A DNA stretch of 64,000 nucleotides from Pseudoneobacillus rhizosphaerae (GCF_917563885.1 NZ_CAKJTG010000004.1:29550-93549); one strand, 5' to 3'. Shown: positions 16,816 to 25,690, counted from the first letter of the stretch. The notes: generated by a model from the sequence alone, not told the origin. Translations and numbers: made by a program.

Positions 16816-17793
16816 ATGAAGAACAAAATGAATAAATGGTTAGAGAATCCAGCCCTTTTTCGTTATGGCTTTTTTATTTTAATGCTCCTTAATTATTTTT
16901 TATATTTCAACCATTTTAATCAGAATCATTTATATGTTTTTTATATTCTTGCTACTATCTTTCTAGGTATCGGCTTTTACAATAAGCCTCCCTTATTTTT
17001 AATCTTATTAACAACTCTGGTTGTTATCTCTAGGTATCTCCATGCACCTGAACTTACTACTCTTGTTTCGCTACTTTTACTAGAAGCAACCTATTTGATC
17101 ATCATGTTTATTTCAGTTTCCTTAATGAAAAGTAATCAAAAGATTAAAGAAGATCAATTAGAATTAATATTGGCTCTTTCAAAAGCTTTGGATTCAAGGG
17201 ATACTTATACTTCCAATCATTCTACTAATGTAGCAAAGTATGCTAGTGAAATAGCTAAGAAGATGAAGTTGCCTCAAAATGACATTGAAATCATTTATAA
17301 AGGTGGCATTTTACACGATATCGGAAAAATTGGTATTCCAGAAAATATATTATTGAAACCAGGTTCATTAACGAATGAAGAATATCATATTATTAAGAAT
17401 CATCCAAACATTGGATATGAAATGATTAGACATGTATCCGACTTTAATGAAACTGGTGTTCTTGACATCGTTTTATATCATCACGAACGTTATGATGGTA
17501 AAGGTTACCCACGGGGATTATCAGGAACAGAGATTCCATTAGTTGCAAGAATAATGGCCATAGCCGATTCTTTTGATGCGATGACGTCAAAACGTGTCTA
17601 TCGCAATGAAATCGATTTAGAAAATACTCTTATTGAAATAAAAAAAAATAAAGGAACACAATTTGACCCTGAAATCACCGAAGTTTTTCTTAGTTTATTT
17701 AAAAATGATAAAGAAAACTTGGCATTCATTAATCATTTAAAAACCTCTGAAGAATACGAAATAGTGAAAGATTTGAACATTCAAGTAAGTTAA
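16816..17793 (+). CDS. Membrane HD-GYP domain protein (probable cyclic-di-GMP phosphodiesterase)
   Basis: 325 residues. Four or five membrane segments fill residues 14-110, then a full HD-GYP domain follows. The markers are SNHSTNVAKYA, the catalytic HDIGKIGIP pair, HPNIGYEMI, and the GYP-type HHERYDGKGYP, followed by ADSFDAMTSKR. The family hydrolyses cyclic-di-GMP. ATG start behind AGGAG. The next gene, 29 bases on, is a diguanylate cyclase, so synthesis and breakdown of the second messenger are probably coupled here. Confidence 0.9.
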   Translation: MKNKMNKWLENPALFRYGFFILMLLNYFLYFNHFNQNHLYVFYILATIFLGIGFYNKPPLFLILLTTLVVISRYLHAPELTTLVSLLLLEATYLIIMFISVSLMKSNQKIKEDQLELILALSKALDSRDTYTSNHSTNVAKYASEIAKKMKLPQNDIEIIYKGGILHDIGKIGIPENILLKPGSLTNEEYHIIKNHPNIGYEMIRHVSDFNETGVLDIVLYHHERYDGKGYPRGLSGTEIPLVARIMAIADSFDAMTSKRVYRNEIDLENTLIEIKKNKGTQFDPEITEVFLSLFKNDKENLAFINHLKTSEEYEIVKDLNIQVS

Positions 17794-17822
17794 ATTCATC
17801 ATAAGTAGGATGGTGATTATAC

Positions 17823-18494
17823 ATGAAATATAAAGGTAGATTTGTAACGGTGTCATTGGTCCTCTTTATTAATTTAATTTATTCTACCCATTATTATCTA
17901 AGAGATGGTTTCGTTGATTGGATTGAGTATCTTGGATATCCGATTATGCTACCAATCGCTTGGTGGTTCGGAAAACAATTTGATATGGCCAAGTATTATT
18001 CAGAAAAGGATTCTCTTACTGGAATTTACAACCGAAGATATGTAGAAACTATTTTTCCAAAAATTAAAGCCAAGACAGAACAAAATAGTCAAAGAGTTGC
18101 CGTTCTGCTTATCGATGTTAATGATTTTAAAAATATAAATGATCATTTTGGGCACAAAGTAGGCGATGAATATTTAAACGTTCTTGCTAATTTACTAAAG
18201 AAGAGTATTAGGAAGACGGATATTGTCGCACGTTATGGTGGAGATGAATTTTTGATCATTTTACCAGATATACAGAAACAGGAATATTTAGATGAAATGA
18301 TTGATCGCATCCACCAAAATTTAAAAAATATATCAAAATCCGATTTAGAGTTAAGCGTTTCCATTGGCTCTGCTTTTTATCCGAGTGAAGGAAGAACCTT
18401 TGAAGAATTATTAAATATGGCTGATAAAAATATGTACACGATCAAATCAGACACAAAAAACTGGAATCACACTTTGAACCAAACTGCTTTTTAG
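17823..18494 (+). CDS. GGDEF domain protein (probable diguanylate cyclase)
   Basis: 223 residues with one or two N-terminal membrane segments (about 8-52) and a complete GGDEF domain. The domain opens DSLTGIYNRRY, contains DVNDFKNINDHFGHKVGDE and the intact active loop RYGGDEF, and ends with the NMADKNMYTIK motif. RKTD sits five residues before GGDEF and matches the RxxD inhibitory site. It is expected to make cyclic-di-GMP from GTP at the membrane. It is co-directional with the HD-GYP gene, with a 29-base gap. Confidence 0.9.
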   Translation: MKYKGRFVTVSLVLFINLIYSTHYYLRDGFVDWIEYLGYPIMLPIAWWFGKQFDMAKYYSEKDSLTGIYNRRYVETIFPKIKAKTEQNSQRVAVLLIDVNDFKNINDHFGHKVGDEYLNVLANLLKKSIRKTDIVARYGGDEFLIILPDIQKQEYLDEMIDRIHQNLKNISKSDLELSVSIGSAFYPSEGRTFEELLNMADKNMYTIKSDTKNWNHTLNQTAF

Positions 18495-18499
18495 TAAGA

Positions 18500-18652
18500 A
18501 AAGCGCAAGCGCCCGTTTAGCGGCTTATGGACTGGAGCTCTCCTCCCTTTCGATAAAGGAAACACGAATCGCGTTTGTTGCGATTCGATGTTGACTTATC
18601 GTAGGGAAGGAGAGTGAAGTCCACTAGACGCTGGGCGCTGGAGCTGGACAAT
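18500..18652. repeat. Large palindromic intergenic repeat
   Basis: Nested inverted repeats: AAGCGCCCG with CGCTGGGCGCTG, then CTCTCCTCCCTTTCGATAA with TTATCGTAGGGAAGGAGAG, then GAATCGC with GCGATTC. The whole 150 bases can fold into one cruciform. Its higher GC and palindromic form resemble dispersed intergenic repeats seen in Bacillus genomes. No ORF is present. Confidence 0.75.
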
Positions 18653-18688
18653 TCTCGAAGTCAAAAAAGTATACTTTCTTATTCTAGC

Positions 18689-18724
18689 AAAAAACACCCC
18701 CTTCCAATATTTAGAGGGGGGTGT
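18689..18724 (-). terminator. Terminator of glpD
   Basis: On the minus strand ACACCCCCC..AGGGGGTGT forms a strong stem followed by TTTTTTGC, 15 bases after the glpD stop. Confidence 0.85.
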
Positions 18725-18739
18725 AATGTGATGCTTTAA

Positions 18740-20401
18740 TTAATGTCCGCTCATGAGGTTTCCTGCGGCTATCAGTTCTTTGTCTAGCTCATCCGTATAT
18801 TTTTCCCTTTCCTCAATCGACCAATTAAATTGTTTCCCCATCCATTCAACTATTTGAATTTTCCATTGAATAACCCAATTAATATCAAAATATAAAGCTC
18901 CTGTTCTCCTAATAAAAAAGTCCACTGGTTTTAAAGTCATTTCCTCTATAATAGAATATTTTAATTGTCCTAGAATAAATGGCGGAATCTTATAACTCTC
19001 AGCTTCTAGTAAACTCGATTGAATCATAGCATATACGTCATTAACATTTGAGCCATATCGTTTAGCTAGCCATTCAGATTCCTTGCTACTTAGCCCAATT
19101 TCTATCCCCTGTTCTATTTTCTTCTTAACAAAGTCATCGAAGGAGATTGTTTTTCCGATATCTCCACCTGATATGGGGATACTTTTTGTTTGACTTTGTG
19201 GGTAGAACTTGTAACCTTCTTCTTGAAATTTCCGGTTAACAAGATCAACAATCATCTCAGCCATTTTACGATAACCCGTTAATTTACCACCTGCGATTGT
19301 AATAAGGCCTGAATGTGATTCCCAAATTTCATCTTTTCGCGATATTTCAGAAGGTGATTTCCCTTTTTGATGGATAAGTGGTCTTAAGCCTGCCCAACTT
19401 GATTCCATATCTTTATTTGAAATGTTTAGGTTAGGAAACATGTATTTGATTGCATGAATAATATAATTTCTGTCTTCATTTGTCATTTTGGGTTTTGCCG
19501 TATCCCCTTCATATATTGTGTCTGTTGTTCCAACATAGACTTTTCCATTCCGTGGAATCGCAAAAACCATACGCCTATCTTCTGTATCAAAGTAAATAGC
19601 CTGTGATAACGGGAATACTTTTTCATCAAATACTAGATGGGTCCCTTTTGTTAAACTTAAAAACTTTCCTTCCTTAGACTTGTCGATAGTGCGAATACTA
19701 TCCACCCATGGACCCGTAGCATTGACAATCTTTTTAGCATAGATTTGATAATCTTTTCCAGATAATTCATCAATCGCCCTAACTCCTGTTGCCTTACCAT
19801 TTTCATAAAGTAACTCTACTAGTTTCATATAGTTAACGGCTTTTGCTCCGTACGTTATTGATTTTTTTAATACCTCGATCGTTAAACGGGCATCGTCTGT
19901 CCGGTATTCCACATAATAGCCTCCACCAATCAAACCATCATTCTTTAACAATGGTACTTTAGCTAACACTTCTTCTCTGGATAATATTTTTCGACGTTCA
20001 TTTTTTTTAACTCCAGCTAAAAAGTCATAGACACGTAGACCGATAGAAGTACTGAATTTGCTTAAAGAGCCGTCCTGATAAATGGGTAATATCATTCTTA
20101 TTGGAGTAGTAACATGTGGTCCGTTTTCATATACTATGGCACGTTCTTTTCCAACCTCAGCGACCATCTTGATCTCCAATTGTTTTAAGTAACGTAAACC
20201 ACCATGAATGAGTTTAGTAGAGCGGCTAGATGTGCCTGCTGCAAAATCCTGCATCTCCAGCAATGCCACTTTCATACCCCTACTTGCAGCATCAAGAGCT
20301 ATCCCTGCCCCTGTTATACCACCGCCAATAATTAATAAATCATGTTCCTCTTTTTCCAATGAATCAATGATTAAACCCCTCTCTAAACTTGAAAAACTCA
20401 T
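18740..20401 (-). CDS. glpD: Aerobic glycerol-3-phosphate dehydrogenase
   Basis: 553 residues from the ATG at 20401, close to the usual GlpD length. The FAD-binding Rossmann motif DLLIIGGGITGAGIALDAA is followed by GTSSRSTKLIHGGLRYLKQ, TKGTHLVFD and GGKLTGYRKMAE, all typical of GlpD. It oxidises glycerol-3-phosphate to dihydroxyacetone phosphate at the membrane and feeds electrons to quinone. The frame continues upstream into the leader hairpin, but the start at MSFSSLERG follows TAAGGGGG and is clearly correct. The leader carries a GlpP-type antiterminator, so glycerol-3-phosphate probably induces it. Confidence 0.96.
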   Translation of the reverse strand: MSFSSLERGLIIDSLEKEEHDLLIIGGGITGAGIALDAASRGMKVALLEMQDFAAGTSSRSTKLIHGGLRYLKQLEIKMVAEVGKERAIVYENGPHVTTPIRMILPIYQDGSLSKFSTSIGLRVYDFLAGVKKNERRKILSREEVLAKVPLLKNDGLIGGGYYVEYRTDDARLTIEVLKKSITYGAKAVNYMKLVELLYENGKATGVRAIDELSGKDYQIYAKKIVNATGPWVDSIRTIDKSKEGKFLSLTKGTHLVFDEKVFPLSQAIYFDTEDRRMVFAIPRNGKVYVGTTDTIYEGDTAKPKMTNEDRNYIIHAIKYMFPNLNISNKDMESSWAGLRPLIHQKGKSPSEISRKDEIWESHSGLITIAGGKLTGYRKMAEMIVDLVNRKFQEEGYKFYPQSQTKSIPISGGDIGKTISFDDFVKKKIEQGIEIGLSSKESEWLAKRYGSNVNDVYAMIQSSLLEAESYKIPPFILGQLKYSIIEEMTLKPVDFFIRRTGALYFDINWVIQWKIQIVEWMGKQFNWSIEEREKYTDELDKELIAAGNLMSGH

Positions 20402-20412
20402 TATAATCCCCC

Positions 20413-20494
20413 TTACACACAAGAAAACCACCCATTCAGGAGAAAAGGGGTGGTTTTCTTGTGTAATGACATACCTACCATTAACCACCTTTAC
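20413..20494 (-). promoter_or_regulatory. GlpP-type antitermination leader of glpD
   Basis: On the minus strand ACACAAGAAAACCACC pairs with GGTGGTTTTCTTGTGT and the descending arm itself is T-rich. It can therefore act as a terminator just before the glpD ribosome site. A second small stem CCTACC..GGTAGG (20467-20494) precedes it. Bacillus glpD is known to be controlled by the antiterminator GlpP at such a leader; assignment here is by position and form. Confidence 0.7.
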
Positions 20495-20582
20495 GGTAGG
20501 GAAGTGTCAGTAGCATTCTTTTACTATTTATATGCCTGTTGTAAGTTAAAGTATTCTTAAAGTTTACCTTTATATTCTAATT

Positions 20583-22475
20583 CTAAATCAAATCACCTAA
20601 CAGCTCATACAATGTCTCTCGTTCTTTCTCCAATTTTTCTTTCTCCTCATACATTTCTTGAAGCTTCTTCAACTCTTTTTCCATAATCAATTCAGCCTCA
20701 AGCTTCGCCATTTTCTCTTCTATTTGTTCAAGTGAAAGTTCAAGCTCCTCAATCTGTTTTTGTTGGCTCTTTTCCTTTGGGGCTTTAGCGAATACCTTCA
20801 GTTCTTTTGAAGCAATAGGAACTTCTTTTAATTCAACTTCCTTTTCTCTCTTCTCATCAAGCTTTGCTTTTGCCCAAGAATACCCACCATTAAAATAATG
20901 AAGCTGCTGGTCGTATACCCAATAAGTTTTATGAAAAAGCTTATTTAAAAAGTACCGATCATGTGATACCGCTAAAATCGTTCCTTTGAATTCCTCTAAG
21001 GCATCCTCTAATACTTCACGGGACTCAATATCCAGATGATTTGTGGGTTCATCCAATACTAGAAAATTAATATCTTGATGCATTAATTGGGCTAGTCGTA
21101 GTCTCATTTTCTCTCCACCACTTAACTGTCCCACCCTACGAAATACATTTGGACCATAGAATAAAAACTGTGCTAAGATGTGACGCGCTTCCCCTTCCGC
21201 TACATGAACCACTTCGCGAAACGCATCAATCATTCTCATATTCGGATCTGCTACTGTAAAATGCTGTGATAGGTAACCAATCTTTACACTACTTCCTAGC
21301 TTCACTTTACCTGATTCCGCTTTTACTTCTTCTAAAAGCATCTTAATAATCGTTGATTTCCCTGTACCATTTGGTCCAACAATCGCGGTACGGTCCAGAT
21401 ATTGAACAAGCAAATTCGCTTCCTTAAATAAAAGTTTGTTGCCGTATGCCTTGGAAACATTCTCCATGATAAAAACATCTTTTCCACTTCGATCTGTTTT
21501 TTCAAATTCCAAGCCCATTTGTTTTCGATCGATAACAGGGCGCTTTAATTTTTCCATTCGTTCAAGAGCCCGCTCCATATTTCGTGCCCGTTTATGGAGA
21601 CCCTCATTTGGTGGATTCGCTTGATTCGCCCATTCTCGAAGTCTTTTAATTGCTTCCTTCATCTTTTTTATTTTCTTTTGCTGCTCTTGATAAGCTTGAA
21701 ACTCTTGTAGCAAGCGTTCTTCCTTCTCTTTCACGAAACCAGAATAGTTCGTGTGATATACGGTTAATTCACCATCTTCTAGATCAACTACTTTTGTTAC
21801 GACATGATCTAAGAAATATCGATCATGGGAAATACAAACAATGGTCCCTTGATAATCCTTTAGAAATTCTTCCAACCACTCTACCGCCGTGATATCTAAG
21901 TGATTGGTCGGCTCATCCAATAACAACAAGTCAGGTTGTTGAAGTAAGACAAGACCTAAACAGACCTTTGTTTGCTCTCCTCCGCTTAATTGTTGGAACG
22001 ACTGATCAAGTAAGTCTTCAATGCCTAGTCCCTTTGACACCTTAGAAATATTTGCCTCCATTTCATAGCCACCTGAAAGAGTAAAAGCATCCTGTAGGCG
22101 ACCATACTCATTTAAGTCCTTTGCTAATTCAGACTCATCTGTTTCGCTAGCCATTTTATTTTCTAACTCTCTAAGACGAAAACTTGTTTTCATTAAATGA
22201 GCGTATGCTGACTGTAGGACATCCAATCCTGTTGTACCGTTTGGATACTGAGGGATTTGGGCTAAATACCCTACTCTAGCTCCCTTTTTCAAATGAATTT
22301 TTCCTTCATCAGGTACTTCCACATTGGCTAACAATTTAAAAATCGTCGTTTTCCCAGTACCATTTCGGCCAACTAATCCAATTCGATCATTTTCGTTTAT
22401 CTCAAGTGATAAGTTTTCAAAAATTAAATTCCCACCAAACATTTTTGAAATCTGTTGAATGCTACATAGTATCAT
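20583..22475 (-). CDS. ABC-F family ATPase (ribosome-associated)
   Basis: 630 residues with two ABC ATPase domains and no membrane segments. Walker A GRNGTGKTT and GPNGTGKST, signatures LSGGEQTK and LSGGEKMR, and Walker B LLLLDEPTNHLD and FLVLDEPTNHLD are intact. An interdomain linker and a long C-terminal coiled coil (about 560-625) follow. ABC-F proteins act on the ribosomal E site; some free ribosomes from antibiotics. The length suits the YdiF/YfmR-like housekeeping group. The attenuator leader upstream is more typical of the antibiotic-resistance type, so the subfamily is left open. Confidence 0.9.
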   Translation of the reverse strand: MILCSIQQISKMFGGNLIFENLSLEINENDRIGLVGRNGTGKTTIFKLLANVEVPDEGKIHLKKGARVGYLAQIPQYPNGTTGLDVLQSAYAHLMKTSFRLRELENKMASETDESELAKDLNEYGRLQDAFTLSGGYEMEANISKVSKGLGIEDLLDQSFQQLSGGEQTKVCLGLVLLQQPDLLLLDEPTNHLDITAVEWLEEFLKDYQGTIVCISHDRYFLDHVVTKVVDLEDGELTVYHTNYSGFVKEKEERLLQEFQAYQEQQKKIKKMKEAIKRLREWANQANPPNEGLHKRARNMERALERMEKLKRPVIDRKQMGLEFEKTDRSGKDVFIMENVSKAYGNKLLFKEANLLVQYLDRTAIVGPNGTGKSTIIKMLLEEVKAESGKVKLGSSVKIGYLSQHFTVADPNMRMIDAFREVVHVAEGEARHILAQFLFYGPNVFRRVGQLSGGEKMRLRLAQLMHQDINFLVLDEPTNHLDIESREVLEDALEEFKGTILAVSHDRYFLNKLFHKTYWVYDQQLHYFNGGYSWAKAKLDEKREKEVELKEVPIASKELKVFAKAPKEKSQQKQIEELELSLEQIEEKMAKLEAELIMEKELKKLQEMYEEKEKLEKERETLYELLGDLI

Positions 22476-22521
22476 ATTTCCTCTTCCTTCCTATCCATTG
22501 TCATCAGTAGAGGTAAAAAAC

Positions 22522-22810
22522 AAAAAAAGCCATAGAGGGGCTATACTCCTCCATGGCTTACCGACATTTTTACTTGCTTAAACGAATTAAGCAAGTGCAA
22601 CAAAAAAAGAGCATGACGCTCTCATTTGCCACCGATTTATATATCGAGTTTGGAATTGAGACCTCTTACCGTTCTATTTTCATATTCAATTTGCTAAAAA
22701 AGGGCATACGTATCCCGTTAAAAGCAATCTCATGAAAAATTGCACGACAAATGTAGATATATGCTAAAAATTGTCCATGCAACCTGACAGAACGACTCAT
22801 CTCAATTCCA
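22522..22810 (-). promoter_or_regulatory. Attenuator leader of the ABC-F gene
   Basis: Reading the minus strand there is a 44-codon ORF with a strong ribosome site and then TCTCAATTCCA, which pairs perfectly with the TGGAATTGAGA overlapping that ORF's ribosome site and start (22651-22661 with 22800-22810). Next come a small hairpin with a T7 tract (about 22601-22623), a stem ACTTGCTTAA/TTAAGCAAGT (22571-22596) and a terminator hairpin AGCCAT.GAGG with T7 (22522-22559). The ABC-F start lies 50 bases on. This is the architecture of ribosome-mediated attenuation. Confidence 0.65.
22666..22800 (-). CDS. Leader ORF upstream of the ABC-F gene (44 aa)
   Basis: ATG at 22800 preceded by TAAGGAGGTGG, one of the best ribosome sites in the window. 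The product begins MSRSVRLHGQFLAYIYICR and ends KLNMKIER. It has no recognisable domain. Its start region can be sequestered by an 11-base complementary segment right after its stop. It is probably a regulatory leader peptide whose translation by drug-stalled ribosomes opens the downstream terminator, although a small independent protein is possible. Confidence 0.5.
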   Translation of the reverse strand: MSRSVRLHGQFLAYIYICRAIFHEIAFNGIRMPFFSKLNMKIER

Positions 22811-22928
22811 CCTCCTTAAAATTCCAGTTTGTTATTTTTTTATTATATGATGTTCAGATTATTTCTGCAACTTTGTATTCAGCTTATTTTGTTCAAACGA
22901 AATGGGTAATGTTAACAAACAAGCATAT

Positions 22929-23114
22929 TCAAAGACTTCGATTTGATTTTTGATCACTCTGCCTCGATGCAATAAAATACAGAACACAGTAAATAAAAAA
23001 TATAATTAACGTAGATAAATTTAGCTGGCCACTAGATAATTCTAAAAGAACACCAATTCCAAAAACGACTAAGGAGAAAAACCATAACCCTTTTAATTTC
23101 GTTATGAGCTTCAT
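22929..23114 (-). CDS. Small two-helix membrane protein
   Basis: 61 residues from the ATG at 23114, which follows GGAGGGG at 6 bases; a longer frame to 23159 has no ribosome site. Two membrane segments (about 8-26 and 30-50), a basic N-terminus and a polar tail ending QKSNRSL are visible. No family recognised. It is oriented like the ABC-F gene but separated from it by the leader region. Confidence 0.6.
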   Translation of the reverse strand: MKLITKLKGLWFFSLVVFGIGVLLELSSGQLNLSTLIIFFIYCVLYFIASRQSDQKSNRSL

Positions 23115-23313
23115 TTTCAGCCCCTCCATTTTGTAGATTGGGTTTGAGAGTACTTGCACCTCACCCTTATCTTTATTGACCTTTTTTAAATAGTTTAAAA
23201 CGATATTTACAAATACTAGTAAGAAGTCCGATAATCTGTTACTATTTTTCTTGAAAATATGGAAATTAATTACGTTTTATCATGCAAAAAAACTACCCGA
23301 AAGGCGGTTAGAA

Positions 23314-24615
23314 ATGCAAAGACTAATCCCATTGGTTTTGGTTGCTGTTTCACTGATGGGCTGTTCGATTAAAGAAAAAGATATCGCAACACCCAATGAG
23401 CTAGAAACTAAAACCGTTATTGCTGATGTAACACCTGTAGAGTATTTATCAAATTACGCTCAGGCTCTTCAACTTTCAAATTTAAAAGATTTCTCGGATT
23501 TAGATTTATTAAAAGAGGATATTGGGAAGCATTCTGTTTTTCTAATTGGGGAACAGCATGCCGTCCATTTAAATTTCCCAATACAAACAAAACTTTTACA
23601 ATATTTAAACCAAGAGGCGGGAGTTACCTATTATTTAGCAGAGTTACCTTATACATATGGGGTATTATTTAATGAATATTTACGGACAGGAAATACTGAA
23701 ATACTAGATTATGTGGTAAAGGAAAGTATTGGTACGGCTGGAGGCATTAAAGAACAGTATGACTTTGTTGTCGATATTTATGAATATAATAAGCAACAAC
23801 CAAAGGATAAGCAGATTCAATTTATAGCAATCGATTCAGATATAAACATGAATGTCGGATTTACAACATTACAACTATTTTTAAAGGATAAAAATATTCC
23901 GGCTGAGTTAACAGATCAACTGACACAAATAAGCACCCTCATTAAACCAAACGTTTTTTTCCCAGAGCAAGCAACCTCAGAAATCCGCAACTATTTGGAT
24001 CAATTATCTAAAGATATGATCGCTAGAAAGAATCTATATGAAAAGGCATTCGGGGCCGATTATGAAGAATTCTCCTTTATCGTCAAAAATATGATACAAG
24101 GAACCGAACTAATTGATGCAAACAACCGCTCAAATGCAGAATTCAATGTGATTAGAGAAGGAGTATTTAAAGAAAACTTTAGTCATTTAGTCAAAAAATT
24201 GCCAACTGACGCAAAGTTTTTCGGTTTGTGGGGAAGAGAACATATCTATTTATCTGAATTAACCGCGCAAGGCTATACGGAGCAAATCCCACATCTCGGT
24301 CAAATTTTGAACGAAGAAATAGAAGAGACAAAAGGAAAGGTATTATCAATTGCTACTATTTATAAAAATAGTAGATTGCATTCCCCTTCATTAAATAGCC
24401 CGCAAGCAGCTGATGAAGATCTAACCAACATTAACTTATTAACACCCTATGCAAAAGACCAAGAAGCGATGCTATTCAAACTCAATAATGAAGATTCACC
24501 TTTTCATCTTCAAACCTACTTTGTTACAGATCGAAAAGTAAAAGAGGGAACAACGAACTATTTTCAGTATATTATACTCATTCAGAACTCAAAAGCTGCC
24601 AGTCCGTATGAATGA
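23314..24615 (+). CDS. Lipoprotein with erythromycin-esterase/ChaN-like fold
   Basis: 433 residues from the ATG at 23314 (AAGGCGG upstream). A lipoprotein signal ends in the lipobox LMGC. The body contains VFLIGEQHAVHLNFPIQTKLLQYL, AELPYTYGVLFNEYLRTG and FGLWGREHIYLSEL, which resemble the GE.HG..E..R.H pattern of the EreA-like/Tiki superfamily. It would be anchored on the outer face of the membrane. Activity is unknown, and true macrolide esterase activity should not be assumed. Single gene with a short terminator after it. Confidence 0.7.
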   Translation: MQRLIPLVLVAVSLMGCSIKEKDIATPNELETKTVIADVTPVEYLSNYAQALQLSNLKDFSDLDLLKEDIGKHSVFLIGEQHAVHLNFPIQTKLLQYLNQEAGVTYYLAELPYTYGVLFNEYLRTGNTEILDYVVKESIGTAGGIKEQYDFVVDIYEYNKQQPKDKQIQFIAIDSDINMNVGFTTLQLFLKDKNIPAELTDQLTQISTLIKPNVFFPEQATSEIRNYLDQLSKDMIARKNLYEKAFGADYEEFSFIVKNMIQGTELIDANNRSNAEFNVIREGVFKENFSHLVKKLPTDAKFFGLWGREHIYLSELTAQGYTEQIPHLGQILNEEIEETKGKVLSIATIYKNSRLHSPSLNSPQAADEDLTNINLLTPYAKDQEAMLFKLNNEDSPFHLQTYFVTDRKVKEGTTNYFQYIILIQNSKAASPYE

Positions 24616-24622
24616 ACTTGTT

Positions 24623-24643
24623 CGAAGTGCCCTTCGCTTTTTT
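24623..24643 (+). terminator. Terminator of the lipoprotein gene
   Basis: CGAAG and CTTCG around a TGCC loop, followed by CTTTTTTT. Confidence 0.6.
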
Positions 24644-24857
24644 TATTCCATTTAAATCATTTTATCTTCTGTACATAAAAAATATTCAAGTTTGATTAAA
24701 ATCCTTATGATACTGTTTCATTCAAAATTTGTTCAAAATGATTTTACAACTATGTGAACAAATAAACAAACATACCTATTTTTTCTTCAAGTTTGATATA
24801 TTAGCAATGTACTTAATATATAAAACTTTTAAAAACAAATTTAAGGAGATGTTTTTT

Positions 24858-25370
24858 ATGTTAGTAAATTGGTTAAGAGAAAATAAAGTGGCAGCAGGAT
24901 TATTAGCCGTTATTCGCTTATATATAGGTTATTCTTGGTTAACAGCAGGTTGGGGTAAATTAACAGGTGGTGGATTTGATGCTTCTGGTTATTTAGCAAA
25001 TGCTGTTGCAAATCCTGTTAAAGGTCCAGATGGTAACATGGTTTACGGCTGGTATGTATCATTTTTAGAAAGCTTTGCAATTCCAAACGTTGATATATTT
25101 AACACAATTGTTCCTCTTGGAGAGTTTTTAGTTGGTTTAGGACTGATTCTAGGATGCTTAACAACAGCAGCTATGTTCTTTGGAATTGTCATGAACTTCT
25201 CTTTCTTCTTAGCAGGCACAGTATCTCATATTCCAACTGATTTATTCCTTGGCGCTATTATTCTTTTCGCTGGCTTCAACGCTGGTCGAGTTGGTTTAGA
25301 CCGTTGGGTTATCCCATTCATTCGCAAGACAGTACTGAAGAAAACAAACGCTGTAGGAAATCGTGCCTAA
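24858..25370 (+). CDS. DoxX family membrane protein
   Basis: 170 residues from the ATG at 24858 (TTAAGGAGA upstream); the longer upstream frame is AT-rich non-coding sequence. Four membrane helices are visible, with the DoxX hallmark RLYIGYSWLTAGWGKLTGG in the first and LGEFLVGLGLILGCLT in the second or third. The family is associated with oxidative stress and quinone- or thiol-linked membrane redox, but its reaction is not established. Single gene with its own terminator. A TTGATA with an AT-rich -10 region near 24799-24827 may be its promoter. Confidence 0.85.
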   Translation: MLVNWLRENKVAAGLLAVIRLYIGYSWLTAGWGKLTGGGFDASGYLANAVANPVKGPDGNMVYGWYVSFLESFAIPNVDIFNTIVPLGEFLVGLGLILGCLTTAAMFFGIVMNFSFFLAGTVSHIPTDLFLGAIILFAGFNAGRVGLDRWVIPFIRKTVLKKTNAVGNRA

Positions 25371-25384
25371 CATCGTAAGGCATT

Positions 25385-25430
25385 AGCGTCAGTTACCTCG
25401 AAATTTTTGGGGTGACTGACGCTTTTATTT
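25385..25430 (+). terminator. Terminator of the DoxX gene
   Basis: AGCGTCAGTTACC pairs with GGTGACTGACGCT, followed by TTTATTTTT. Confidence 0.88.
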
Positions 25431-25526
25431 TTCTTAAGTATTGGAATTTACCTGATTTATCCAAAAGGCTCAAAATGGTTTGAGGATACAAAGCAAGACG
25501 AACCTTATTATGAATTTATGATTTAG
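25416..25526 (+). pseudogene. Possible remnant of a small membrane-protein gene
   Basis: An open stretch with no usable start codon encodes a hydrophobic run (FFLSIGIYLIYP) followed by KGSKWFEDTKQDEPYYEFMI and a stop. Its composition looks protein-like, and a strong hairpin at 25549-25580 follows. It overlaps the DoxX terminator, so it is at most a decayed 3' end. Weak evidence. Confidence 0.25.
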
Positions 25527-25548
25527 TCTTTATGAACCTATTATTCAT

Positions 25549-25580
25549 AAAACGAACAGTTTAACTGGACTGTTCGTTTT
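25549..25580. terminator. Bidirectional hairpin between convergent genes
   Basis: AAAACGAACAGT pairs perfectly with ACTGTTCGTTTT around TTAACTGG. It lies between the plus-strand DoxX region and the minus-strand dehydrogenase-like gene. Confidence 0.7.
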
Positions 25581-25610
25581 GCCATCCCTAAGGGTGTGGG
25601 TTTTGCAATT

Positions 25611-25690
25611 TTCAATCAAACGTTTGATTGAATTCAAATTCAATCTATTATACCAGGCACTCATCCATATTTAATCAAACGATTGATTAA
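25611..25690. repeat. Twin TetR-type palindromes, copy B
   Basis: A 22-base perfect palindrome with core AATCAAACGTTTGATT (25611-25632) is followed by a near-perfect 20-base palindrome TTAATCAAACGATTGATTAA (25671-25690). The centres are 59 bases apart, as in copy A at 16514-16589. Just past both copies the sequence TATGTTCG recurs at the same offset. The second palindrome contains the stop codon of the neighbouring minus-strand gene. Confidence 0.7.

Noticed and set aside
23314-24615. Assignment of the lipoprotein as a macrolide-inactivating erythromycin esterase
   Set aside because: The superfamily resemblance is by a few motifs and the protein is a membrane-anchored lipoprotein, so resistance activity is not supported.
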